Origin: Aurantiacibacter poecillastricola
GTDB taxonomy: Bacteria; Pseudomonadota; Alphaproteobacteria; Sphingomonadales; Sphingomonadaceae
Length of the DNA: 64,000 bases
Assembly: GCF_030730945.1 (NCBI RefSeq)
Contig: NZ_JAVAMS010000001.1
Coordinates: 310,001 to 374,000, forward strand
Direction of reading: 5' to 3'
Part shown: in pieces, positions 35,537-43,147 of the stretch
How the letters are laid out: each line of letters begins with the position of its first letter
How positions within the stretch are numbered: position 1 is the stretch's first letter
The notes under the pieces: generated by a model
What the model was told of the DNA's origin: nothing
Database searches by the model: none
The model's input: the letters and a program-made list of their open reading frames with translations, nothing else
Program-made: the position numbers and the translations under genes

Positions 35537-36448
35537 CTAATCGGTGAAGCCGTTCACATCGAGCCAGTGCACGAACGCATCGAACCAGCGGTTGCTGGTC
35601 CTGTCGGGATTGCCGAGCCCGAAGCCATGCCCGCCATTCTGGTAAAGGTGGAATTCGACGGGCCTGCCCGCTTCGTACCATGACCTGACCAGTCCTGTTT
35701 CACCGCCGAACAGGAAATCGTCGGCAGCTATCGCCACGAACATGGGCGGCGCATCCTGCGGAACCTCCACCGGGTCCATTCCGCCATAGATCGGCGCAAT
35801 AAAGTCGAGGTCGATGATTTCGGAGTACAGGGCGGAATGCACCGTAAGGGCCGCTCCCGCGGAGAAGCCCATCATGCCCAGCCGGTCGGTATCGACGTTC
35901 CACTCGTCGGCGCGCAATACGATCATCCGGTAGGCTGCCTCGGCGTCGGCCAGCTGGTTCGACAGGTCGCGGCTCGCGCGCTCGCGGGAAGCGTCATCGG
36001 TGTCGGCGGCCTCTTCGAAGCTCCGGTTCATTTCCTGCTCGAACCCTTCCAGCGTCGCCGCCGTGGGCTGGAGGCGGTATTTCAATACGAAGGCCGCAAT
36101 CCCTCGTTCGGTGAGGGCCTCGGCAACTTCCCATCCCTCGTTCCCCATGGACAGCCAGCGAAAACCTCCGCCGGGAGCCACGATGACAGCTGCGCCGTTG
36201 GCAACTGCAGGGTCCGGCAGGAAGGGCGTGAGAGTGGCGGCGGAAACGTTCCGGGCCATGGGATCGCCCCATTGGCGAAACCAGCTTTCCTGCGCGCGCT
36301 GGCCCGACACGCCGCCGGTTTCGAGCGCTATGGCATCGGGCTCTGAGGGAGCTTCCATCGGATGCATCGTGCCGTCCTGCGCGGCGGCGGAAGTGGCCGC
36401 CAGGGCAGCAAGCAAGAGACAGGGCGCGGCGAAAATCGGTCTTCTCAT
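35537..36448 (-). CDS. Secreted alpha/beta-hydrolase esterase
   Basis: The protein has 303 residues when started at MRRPIF, which has GGGAG nine bases upstream, and a signal peptide ending near ATSAAAQD. The fold is alpha/beta hydrolase: VIVAPGGGFRWLS (oxyanion region), the nucleophile in MGFSAGAAL, an AADDFLFG aspartate block, and the histidine in NGGHGFGLG. This resembles acetylxylan-esterase-like (BD-FAE type) enzymes that remove acetyl or feruloyl groups from hemicellulose. The surrounding arabinofuranosidase gene supports that use. It lies 27 bases after the GH51 stop, so the two are probably co-transcribed. Confidence 0.8.
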   Translation of the reverse strand: MRRPIFAAPCLLLAALAATSAAAQDGTMHPMEAPSEPDAIALETGGVSGQRAQESWFRQWGDPMARNVSAATLTPFLPDPAVANGAAVIVAPGGGFRWLSMGNEGWEVAEALTERGIAAFVLKYRLQPTAATLEGFEQEMNRSFEEAADTDDASRERASRDLSNQLADAEAAYRMIVLRADEWNVDTDRLGMMGFSAGAALTVHSALYSEIIDLDFIAPIYGGMDPVEVPQDAPPMFVAIAADDFLFGGETGLVRSWYEAGRPVEFHLYQNGGHGFGLGNPDRTSNRWFDAFVHWLDVNGFTD

Positions 36449-36474
36449 GGGCTCCATCTCCCGGCTATCGAATC

Positions 36475-37995
36475 TCACTCGATGATCCACACCGACACCG
36501 AGCGGGCGGGCAAGGTCGCGGTGAAGCGGTCCTCCTCGGTCCGGATGTCCGCAGCTTGCGGAGCCACGCGGTCAGGCCGCTCTGCGGTATTGTGAGCATC
36601 CATCGCATCGCCCGTCAGCACCCTTCTGGATACGCTTCGTGCGCCCATGCGCTCGAGGGATATGACGTGTTCGTCCCGCGCATCGGCATTGACCAGCGCG
36701 ACAGCCAGCCTGCCATCGCTCATGCGCGCCGCCGATGCGGAGAGGGCGGGAATGGCGATATCGCCCTCGCGATAAGCCGGACCATCCAGCTCGACCGGCA
36801 GAGATGTCGCACCATGGAATGGCGTGAACATCTCGTAGACATGGTAGGTCGGCGTCAGGACCATGTTTTCGCCATCGACGAGGATCATCGCCTGCAGGAC
36901 GTTCACCATCTGCGCGATATTCGTCATCGGCACGCGGTCGGCATGCTTGTGGAAGATATTGAGGTTGAGCGCCGCAACCACTGCATCGCGGATCGTGTTC
37001 TGCTGCCAGAGCGCGGGCATGCCCTCGGTCTCGTCCACCCACATGCCCCACTCGTCCACATAGAGGCCGTAATCGTCCCCGAGGTGTTCATGTGCGTCGA
37101 TCACGCCGAGGGTTTCCTCGATCAGCGCGTCCATCCGCAGGGTGCGTTCGAGCGCCGAGGCCCATTCGCTCTCGGGGAAGGCGGTCGCGGCGCCCTTTGC
37201 GGACCAGTCGCTCGTCGGCAGGGTGTAGAAATGCAGTGAGATGCCGCTCGAAACTTCGCCGATCATCGGGTGGTCGAGCACTTCGTCGGCGAATTCGATG
37301 TTGCCGTCATGCGGGCCGGCAACGATCATCACCGGATCCTGCTCGTCGGCAAACATGAAGCTGGCCCAATGGGTGTAGAGATCGGCGTAGTAATCGGGCC
37401 GCATCCTGCCGCCGCAGCCCCAGGTCTCGTTGCCGATCGACAGGTAGTCGATGGTCCAGGGCTCGCTGCGTCCGTTGGCGCGTCGCTCCTGCGCAAGCGC
37501 GGTCTCTCCCGTGCCGGTAATGTATTCGAGCCAGTCGGCCGCCTCCTCTACAGTCCCGCTGCCCAAATTGACGTTGAGATAGGTTTTCGCGCCAAGCCGC
37601 TCGGCGAGGTTGAAGAATTCGTGGGTGCCGAAGGTGTTGGGCTCCTCGGTCCCGTTCCAGGCCATGTTCTCGCGCGGCACTCTCTCGCCCACACCGTCGC
37701 GCCAGTGATAGAGGTCGGCATAGCAGCCGCCCGGCCAGCGGATGGCGGGCACCTGCAGGGCCTGGAGCGCGGCAAACACATCGTCCCGCACCCCGTCCGT
37801 GTTGGGAATGTCGCTATCCTCGCCGACCCACAGGCCGCCATAGATCTGGCCGCCGAGATGCTCGAGAAACTGGCTGTAGACTTCGGGCTCGATGGTGCCG
37901 ATCTCGGCCTCGCGCTGAATGGAAACCACGGTCTGCGCACTGACCGGAGCAATGCAGGCAGCCAGCGAAATCGCGCCAAGAAGCGAACGGATCAT
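36475..37995 (-). CDS. GH51 alpha-L-arabinofuranosidase
   Basis: The 506-residue protein begins with a signal peptide (MIRSLLGAISLAACIAPVSAQ). GH51 catalytic residues are clear: the acid/base glutamate in LSIGNETWGCGG (E190) and the nucleophile in LYVDEWGMW (E315). A C-terminal beta-sandwich ends in LPARSVSVWIIE. It removes arabinose side chains from arabinoxylan or arabinan, here probably in the periplasm, which is unusual for GH51 enzymes that are often cytoplasmic. An alternative ATG at 38,031 would add a 12-residue lead before the signal peptide. A TCCGACAAA-type site lies upstream, shared with the divergent epimerase gene. Confidence 0.9.
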   Translation of the reverse strand: MIRSLLGAISLAACIAPVSAQTVVSIQREAEIGTIEPEVYSQFLEHLGGQIYGGLWVGEDSDIPNTDGVRDDVFAALQALQVPAIRWPGGCYADLYHWRDGVGERVPRENMAWNGTEEPNTFGTHEFFNLAERLGAKTYLNVNLGSGTVEEAADWLEYITGTGETALAQERRANGRSEPWTIDYLSIGNETWGCGGRMRPDYYADLYTHWASFMFADEQDPVMIVAGPHDGNIEFADEVLDHPMIGEVSSGISLHFYTLPTSDWSAKGAATAFPESEWASALERTLRMDALIEETLGVIDAHEHLGDDYGLYVDEWGMWVDETEGMPALWQQNTIRDAVVAALNLNIFHKHADRVPMTNIAQMVNVLQAMILVDGENMVLTPTYHVYEMFTPFHGATSLPVELDGPAYREGDIAIPALSASAARMSDGRLAVALVNADARDEHVISLERMGARSVSRRVLTGDAMDAHNTAERPDRVAPQAADIRTEEDRFTATLPARSVSVWIIE

Positions 37996-38074
37996 AGTCT
38001 TCACAGGCGTCCCCACATCCTTTTTTCCCATGCCAGAACACTGCCACTGCGCCGACGGACTAGGCAAGCGGTAA

Positions 38075-38087
38075 TTTGTCCGACAAA
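38075..38087. promoter_or_regulatory. GntR-type operator between GH51 and aldose epimerase genes
   Basis: TTTGTCCGACAAA is a perfect 13-bp inverted repeat around a central C and fits the TNGTNNNACNA pattern of FadR-subfamily GntR regulators. Its CCGACAAA half recurs at 42.3 and 45.0 kb. Confidence 0.7.
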
Positions 38088-38115
38088 AGGGAATCGACAA
38101 GTCGGGAGGATGACG

Positions 38116-39282
38116 ATGAAGAAAGGCGCACTCGGGATCATGACAACGATAGTGGGACTGGCCGCCGCCAATCCTGGCCAGGCTGCGGACGCGCAGCGTA
38201 GCGAGGCGGGGGAGTTGCAGGACGGAACAGCTGTGGAGGCGGTCACCCTGTCCAACGCGGCGGGGGTCTCCGCCAGGGTGCTGACCTATGGCGCCACGTT
38301 GCAATCGCTCACCGCGTCCGATCGGGACGGGCGGCCCGCCGATATCACGCTGGGTTATGACGAGACCGCCGATTACGAGGCGTTCCCGAACTATTTCGGT
38401 GTGACCGTAGGCCGTTATGCCAACCGCATCGCGGGCGGGCGCTTTACGCTCGACGGGCAGACCTACCAGCTCTCGCAGAACGACAGCGCCAATTCGCTGC
38501 ATGGCGGCGCGCAAGGCTTCGACAAGCGGAACTGGCGCATCGTGGAGGTCGCCAGCGGGCCGGTCGCCCGCGTGGTGATGGAACTGGAAAGTCCGGACGG
38601 CGACCAGGGTTATCCCGGCAACCTTACCGCCCGGGTGACCTACACGCTGGACGATGGGGGCGACCTTGGCATCCTGTTCGAGGCGACGAGCGATGCTCCG
38701 ACGATCGTCAACATGACCAACCATGCGCTGTTCAATCTTGCCGGCGTTGGTGCGCCGCAAGGGGCGATGGACCACTGGCTCATGATCCCCGCCAGCACCT
38801 TCACGCCGGTGGACGAGACACTGATCCCGACAGGAGAGCTTGCTCCGGTCGCTGGATCGGTGTTCGATTTTCGCCACCCGCGCCCGGTGGAGGACGGACT
38901 TCGCAACGGCAGCAATCCGCAGATCGTCATCGGTCGCGGCTACGATCACAACTGGGCGCTCGACAAGGGGCGCACGCAGGAGCCGGGACTGGCCGCGCGG
39001 CTCGTCCATCCTGCATCGGGTCGCGTGCTGGATGTGCTGACGACGGAACCGGGCATCCAGTTCTATTCGGGCAATTTCCTCGACGGGACTTTGGTCGGCA
39101 AGGACAACACCGTCTACCGGATGGGTGACGGGATCGCGCTGGAACCGCAGACCTATCCCGACGCTCCCAACCGGCCGAGCTTCCCCACGGCGCGGATCGA
39201 GCCCGGCACGCCCTATCGTCACCACATGATCTATCGTGTTGCGGTCATGCCCAGCGATCTCGAGGCCGAGCAGGCGAACTGA
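38116..39282 (+). CDS. Aldose 1-epimerase (galactose mutarotase family), exported
   Basis: The 388-residue protein starts at the second of two close ATGs (38,116), six bases after GGGAGG; the first, at 38,110, directly touches that site. A signal peptide ends near NPGQAAD. Family landmarks are VGRYANRIAGG, the histidine in NSLHGG, NMTNHALFNL with the second histidine, YDHNWAL, and the glutamate in GDGIALEPQTYPD. It interconverts alpha and beta anomers of released aldoses, probably arabinose here, to match the dehydrogenase that acts on one anomer. It is divergent from GH51 and ends 9 bases from the convergent dehydrogenase gene. Confidence 0.88.
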   Translation: MKKGALGIMTTIVGLAAANPGQAADAQRSEAGELQDGTAVEAVTLSNAAGVSARVLTYGATLQSLTASDRDGRPADITLGYDETADYEAFPNYFGVTVGRYANRIAGGRFTLDGQTYQLSQNDSANSLHGGAQGFDKRNWRIVEVASGPVARVVMELESPDGDQGYPGNLTARVTYTLDDGGDLGILFEATSDAPTIVNMTNHALFNLAGVGAPQGAMDHWLMIPASTFTPVDETLIPTGELAPVAGSVFDFRHPRPVEDGLRNGSNPQIVIGRGYDHNWALDKGRTQEPGLAARLVHPASGRVLDVLTTEPGIQFYSGNFLDGTLVGKDNTVYRMGDGIALEPQTYPDAPNRPSFPTARIEPGTPYRHHMIYRVAVMPSDLEAEQAN

Positions 39283-39291
39283 CCGCGCGCC

Positions 39292-40215
39292 CTACTCGTG
39301 GAATTCCTCAGCGGGCGTGTTGCGCGCCCGCAGGAAGGCATCGGCAACCAGTCGCAGCGGCGCGAGGTCCGCATCGCTGCGACCTTGCCCAATCGTATCG
39401 GCAAAAGCGGAGTAGATGCCCGCATATTCCCGGTCCTCGCCCTCGTGGCGATGGCCGGGGGTCTGCAGCACTCGCCCGCCCTGCGACAGCGCGAGTTCGC
39501 CTGAATCCGTCTGCACCACGATGTCCCAGGATTGCGGACCTTCCTTGAGGAAATCCATCACCATCCGGACCGGCACGCCATCGGTATCCTGCATGTCGAG
39601 GCGACCCGCAATCGGCGCGGCACGATTGCTGGGCACTTCGAGTTCGCCTCCCTGCACCATCAGCGCACGCGGCAGGACGGCGGTGACGATGGAAAGGGCG
39701 TTGATCGCCGGATCGAACACGCCGAACCCACCCGCCTCGAATATCCACGCCTGCCCCGGATGCCAGACGCGAACGTCCTCGCGCCAGTCGATGGCGACCG
39801 ACCTGATGGTCTTGCCCCGCAGCCATTCCCTCGCCGGACCGACTCCCGAAGCGAAGCGCGAATGCCAGGCGGCAAACAGGGTGCAACCGTTCCGGTCGGC
39901 GAGATCGATAAGCGCGCGCGCTTCGGAAAGCGTAGCGCATGGCGGCTTTTCCAGCAGCACGTGCTTCCCTGCTTCGAGGGCCTTCGCCGCCAGCCGGTAA
40001 CGCAGTTGCGGCGGTGAACACACTGCGACGGCATCGACCTGCGTATCGCCGCCTATAAGCGTGTCGAGATCGTCGAAATGAGGGACCTCGCCCATGCCCG
40101 CATTCGCCGGATCGACCGTCGCCGCCAGTTCGAAATCGTTAGTGTCGGCAATCGCGGGCAGGTGCTGGTCGCGCGCGATCTTGCCGAGCCCGACGATGGC
40201 CAGCCGCACGCTCAC
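39292..40215 (-). CDS. L-arabinose (D-galactose) 1-dehydrogenase, Gfo/Idh/MocA family
   Basis: A 307-residue cytoplasmic oxidoreductase that starts at GTG, overlapping the upstream AraD1-like stop as GTGA. The N-terminal Rossmann segment (LAIVGLGKIARDQHLPAI) and the EKPP motif (K90) are present, and WHPGQAWIFEAGGFGVFDPAINALSIVT strongly resembles remembered Azospirillum L-arabinose 1-dehydrogenase. It should turn L-arabinose into L-arabinono-lactone, and enzymes of this type also accept D-galactose. It is the third gene of the GH43-AraD1-dehydrogenase operon. Confidence 0.85.
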   Translation of the reverse strand: MSVRLAIVGLGKIARDQHLPAIADTNDFELAATVDPANAGMGEVPHFDDLDTLIGGDTQVDAVAVCSPPQLRYRLAAKALEAGKHVLLEKPPCATLSEARALIDLADRNGCTLFAAWHSRFASGVGPAREWLRGKTIRSVAIDWREDVRVWHPGQAWIFEAGGFGVFDPAINALSIVTAVLPRALMVQGGELEVPSNRAAPIAGRLDMQDTDGVPVRMVMDFLKEGPQSWDIVVQTDSGELALSQGGRVLQTPGHRHEGEDREYAGIYSAFADTIGQGRSDADLAPLRLVADAFLRARNTPAEEFHE

Positions 40216-41207
40216 AACCGCTCGACCGCGACGAGTTGCTCAGGCTCCCCATCGACGGAAAGCCGATTGCGCAGGGGCAGGGTAAAGGGCGGTGCCTCGA
40301 TCTCGAAGGTGTCGCCGTCCTGTGTGACGAAGCCGTCTGCAAAGCTGGCGGTGGAAGTGCCGAAGAAGTGGACGTGGATATCGCCCGGACGGCGGAACAG
40401 CGCGTATTTGAAATGATGGTGCTCGAGATTGGCGATGCTGTGCGCCATGTTTGCCTCGCCCGTCAGGAACGGTTTCTCCCACGCTACCTCGCCGTCTCGG
40501 CGAATGCGCGCGGTGCCGCGAATGTCTTCCGGCAAGTCACCCAACAGCAATTCGGGGCCCAGCGAAGCCTGCCGCAGCTTCGAATGGGCGAGCCAGAGGT
40601 AATTATGCTTCTCGGTAACGTGGTCGGAATACTCGTTCGCCAGCGCGAAACCGAGGCGATGAGGAGAGCCGTCCGGGCCGATCAGGTAGATGCCCGCGAT
40701 CTCCGGCTCCTCCCCGCCATCCCGGGCGTAGGAGGGGCGCGAAAGCGGTGCCTCGGGCGCGGCGAGATGCTGGCCATCGCCTTTCCAGAACCATTCGGGC
40801 TGCTGGCCGATGGCGCCGCGGGAAGGCTTGCCGCCCTCCAGCCCTTCAAGGAACATGCGCATGGAATCGGTCGCATCGCCGGATGCCGCAGCCTTGTGCA
40901 TGCGGTCGCGCCCCTCCGCGCTGCCGAGATGGGTAAGCCCGGTGCCCGCCAGCACGAGGTGGGCGGGGTCCGGATGATCGATGGGCGAAAGCAACCGCCC
41001 TTCGGCAAGTTCGACTTGCGGGTCGAGCCTGTCACCCAACCCTGCCTTTTCGGCGGTTTCCTTCATGCCTTGGCCGGACGCGATGGCCTGCTGCGCCAGC
41101 TCCATCGTGGTGCGCACGCCGAGTACCGGGCGTGTCTCACCGTCGATCGCGGCGAGCACTTGCCGCCCTCCATCCGGCCCGCGTCTTTGCATCAGGATCA
41201 TGGCCAT
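40212..41207 (-). CDS. AraD1/GguC-like FAH-family dehydratase
   Basis: The 331-residue cytoplasmic protein has a fumarylacetoacetase-like C-terminal half. EPEIAGIYLIGPDG, GFALANEYSDHVTEKHNYLWLAHSK, LPEDIRGTARIRRDG and HVHFFGTSTASFADG fit the AraD1/GguC family. Its likely role is dehydration of 2-keto-3-deoxy-L-arabinonate to alpha-ketoglutarate semialdehyde. It is very different from the XylX-like enzyme (5575) in length and motifs, so the two pathways use separate branches of the same superfamily. It lies 32 bases after the GH43 gene and overlaps the dehydrogenase gene by 4 bases. An alternative ATG at 41,201 is possible. Confidence 0.78.
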   Translation of the reverse strand: MAMILMQRRGPDGGRQVLAAIDGETRPVLGVRTTMELAQQAIASGQGMKETAEKAGLGDRLDPQVELAEGRLLSPIDHPDPAHLVLAGTGLTHLGSAEGRDRMHKAAASGDATDSMRMFLEGLEGGKPSRGAIGQQPEWFWKGDGQHLAAPEAPLSRPSYARDGGEEPEIAGIYLIGPDGSPHRLGFALANEYSDHVTEKHNYLWLAHSKLRQASLGPELLLGDLPEDIRGTARIRRDGEVAWEKPFLTGEANMAHSIANLEHHHFKYALFRRPGDIHVHFFGTSTASFADGFVTQDGDTFEIEAPPFTLPLRNRLSVDGEPEQLVAVERL

Positions 41208-41239
41208 CGTGTCTCGGTATTCCTTGTCAGTTCGAGGGA

Positions 41240-42241
41240 TCAGGGCAGGAGGATGCCGGCCTCGGTCTGCTCGACCGGCAGGATCAGTCCGTCTTCACCG
41301 AAGCGCAGTCGCTCAACCGCCACGGCGCGGCGGCCTATGGCGCCGTCCTGGTCGCCGACGGTGAGGTTCCCGACATGGTAGAACAGGTACCATTCGCCCT
41401 TGAATTGGGCCACGCCGGGATGGATCGTGAAGCTGTTGGCGGCGCTTCCGGTAATCTCTCCGCGCGGCGTCCACGGTCCTTCGATGGAGGGTGCCGTGGC
41501 GTAGGAAATACGCTCGTCCGGATCTATCGTCTCGTCCAGCGAGGCGTAGGCGAGATAGTAGGTCGCGCCGCGCTTGAAGATCCACGGTCCTTCCTCGAAA
41601 TGAGGCAATTCGATCTGCTGGATCGGCGCGGCAAAGCTCACCATGTCGTCGTTCAGCGGCGCGTAGTAGAGATTGGCGTTGCCCCAGAACAGCCAGCTGG
41701 TGCCGTCATCCTCGGTCCAGACCGTGGGATCGATATCGTCCCAGTGGTGAGGGCCGTCGGTATCCTCGTTCTGCACCAATGCGCGGCCCAGCGCATCCTC
41801 GAACGGGCCCAGCGGGTTGTCCGCCACCGCGACACCGATGGACTTGCCGTGGCTGCCCTGCTCCTCGTCATGCTCGACCGCGGTGTAGAACCAGTAGCGC
41901 CCATCCTTCTCATGCACCTGGCTGGCCCAGGCATCGCGCGAGACCCAGGAGAAGTCCGTGGGCCGCATGATCGGGCCGTGATAGGTCCAGTTCTCCATGT
42001 CCCTGGTCGAATAGGCGAGCCACTCGGTGATGTTGAACATCTGGTCGCCACGCGCCTCGTCATGCCCGACATAGAGGTACAGCGTATCGCCGACCACCAG
42101 AGGCGCGGGATCGGCGGTGTGCCGGTCGCGGATGAGGGGATTGCCCTGGTAGACGAAGCTCTCGCTGGCAGAAGGTGCCACACCGGTCGCGCAGCCCGCT
42201 ACGCCCACCGCCAGAAGCAAGCTGCCAAAGATACGTTTCAT
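41240..42241 (-). CDS. GH43 arabinofuranosidase/arabinanase-like lipoprotein
   Basis: A 333-residue lipoprotein with an LLAVGVAGC lipobox (C17). The single GH43 domain keeps all catalytic acids: the base in HTADPAP (D44), the modulator in DDIDPTVW (D171) and the acid in HFEEGPW (E217). Compared with the GH43 enzyme at 3.8-5.5 kb it lacks the ConA-like C-terminal domain, so it belongs to another subfamily, probably acting on arabinose side chains or arabinan. An upstream in-frame ATG at 42,292 would begin close to the GntR gene and lose the signal peptide. It heads the arabinose operon, with a TCCGACAAA-type site upstream. Confidence 0.85.
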   Translation of the reverse strand: MKRIFGSLLLAVGVAGCATGVAPSASESFVYQGNPLIRDRHTADPAPLVVGDTLYLYVGHDEARGDQMFNITEWLAYSTRDMENWTYHGPIMRPTDFSWVSRDAWASQVHEKDGRYWFYTAVEHDEEQGSHGKSIGVAVADNPLGPFEDALGRALVQNEDTDGPHHWDDIDPTVWTEDDGTSWLFWGNANLYYAPLNDDMVSFAAPIQQIELPHFEEGPWIFKRGATYYLAYASLDETIDPDERISYATAPSIEGPWTPRGEITGSAANSFTIHPGVAQFKGEWYLFYHVGNLTVGDQDGAIGRRAVAVERLRFGEDGLILPVEQTEAGILLP

Positions 42242-42266
42242 GCGTCCTCCCTTGTATCGGCAGACC

Positions 42267-42282
42267 ATTACTCCGACAAATA
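42267..42282. promoter_or_regulatory. GntR-type operator between GH43 operon and GntR gene
   Basis: ATTACTCCGACAAATA is identical over 16 bases to the site at 44,981. It lies 25 bases before the GH43 start and 75 bases before the GntR start, so the regulator may control itself as well as the operon. Confidence 0.72.
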
Positions 42283-42357
42283 GGCTTGTCAAACCGCGGC
42301 TGCCCCTCCCTCCCCGCGCATTGATTTTCGCGCCGCTAGGCGTGATAGCCTGTCGTC

Positions 42358-43143
42358 ATGACGCGGGATGGATCAGGCAGCGGGAAGGGATCGAAGGGCG
42401 GTAGCGGGATAGCCATTACCGATGCACCGCGCGGCTCGGGCCGCAGGGTGCGCGGCGCGGTGGTCGATTACCTTGGCGAGCGGATCGTCACCGGCGAAAT
42501 CGGCGTCGGGGAAACGCTGCCCGGCGAAATCGAGACTGCCGAGCGGCTCGACATCTCGCGCGGCACCTATCGCGAGGCAGTGAAGATGCTGGCGGCGAAG
42601 GGCCTCGTCGAAAGCCGCCCCAAGACCGGTACACAGGTGCTGGAACGAGCGCGCTGGAACCTGCTCGATCCCGATGTGCTGCGCTGGGCCTTTGCCGGGC
42701 GTCCCGACGCGCAGCTTGTCCGGGACCTGTTCGAGATGCGCATGATCGTAGAGCCGGCCATCGCGGGGCTTGCCGCCATTCGCCGCACGCCCGGCCAGCT
42801 CGAGGCGATGCGCGATGCCCTTGCGCAAATGCAGGCGAAAGGGCTGAGCGACGAGGAAGGCCGCGCGGCGGACCGCGAGTTTCACGAGGTCATGCTGGAC
42901 GCTTGCTCCAACGAAGTGATGAATACGCTGGGCGCCAGCATCGGCGCGGCCGTCGCCTACACCACCCTTTTCAAGGAGCGGTCGGGCGGTTTCCCGCGCG
43001 ACCCGGTGCCCGATCACCTCGCCGTTCTCGCGGCCATCGACGCAGGCGACAGACAGGCTGCCGAAGCCGCCATGCGCGAACTCCTGCGACTGGCACAGGC
43101 CGATACGCAGGACGCGCTTTCGGATTACGCCGCGGCCACCTGA
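42358..43143 (+). CDS. GntR-family regulator, FadR/FCD subfamily
   Basis: The 261-residue protein has a winged-helix domain at about residues 25-100 (YLGERIVTGEIGVGETLPGE, ISRGTYREAVKMLAAKGLVESRPKTGTQV) and a helical FCD effector domain (DLFEMRMIVEPAIAGLAA, DREFHEVMLDAC, HLAVLAAIDAGDRQAAEAAM). FCD regulators often sense sugar acids or organic acids. It lies between the arabinose GH43 operon and the convergent dehydratase gene, and three matching operator-like sites occur nearby. It is therefore the best candidate for the arabinose regulator, with L-arabinonate or a keto-deoxy acid as possible inducer; this is inference. Confidence 0.85.
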   Translation: MTRDGSGSGKGSKGGSGIAITDAPRGSGRRVRGAVVDYLGERIVTGEIGVGETLPGEIETAERLDISRGTYREAVKMLAAKGLVESRPKTGTQVLERARWNLLDPDVLRWAFAGRPDAQLVRDLFEMRMIVEPAIAGLAAIRRTPGQLEAMRDALAQMQAKGLSDEEGRAADREFHEVMLDACSNEVMNTLGASIGAAVAYTTLFKERSGGFPRDPVPDHLAVLAAIDAGDRQAAEAAMRELLRLAQADTQDALSDYAAAT

Positions 43144-43147
43144 CGTC

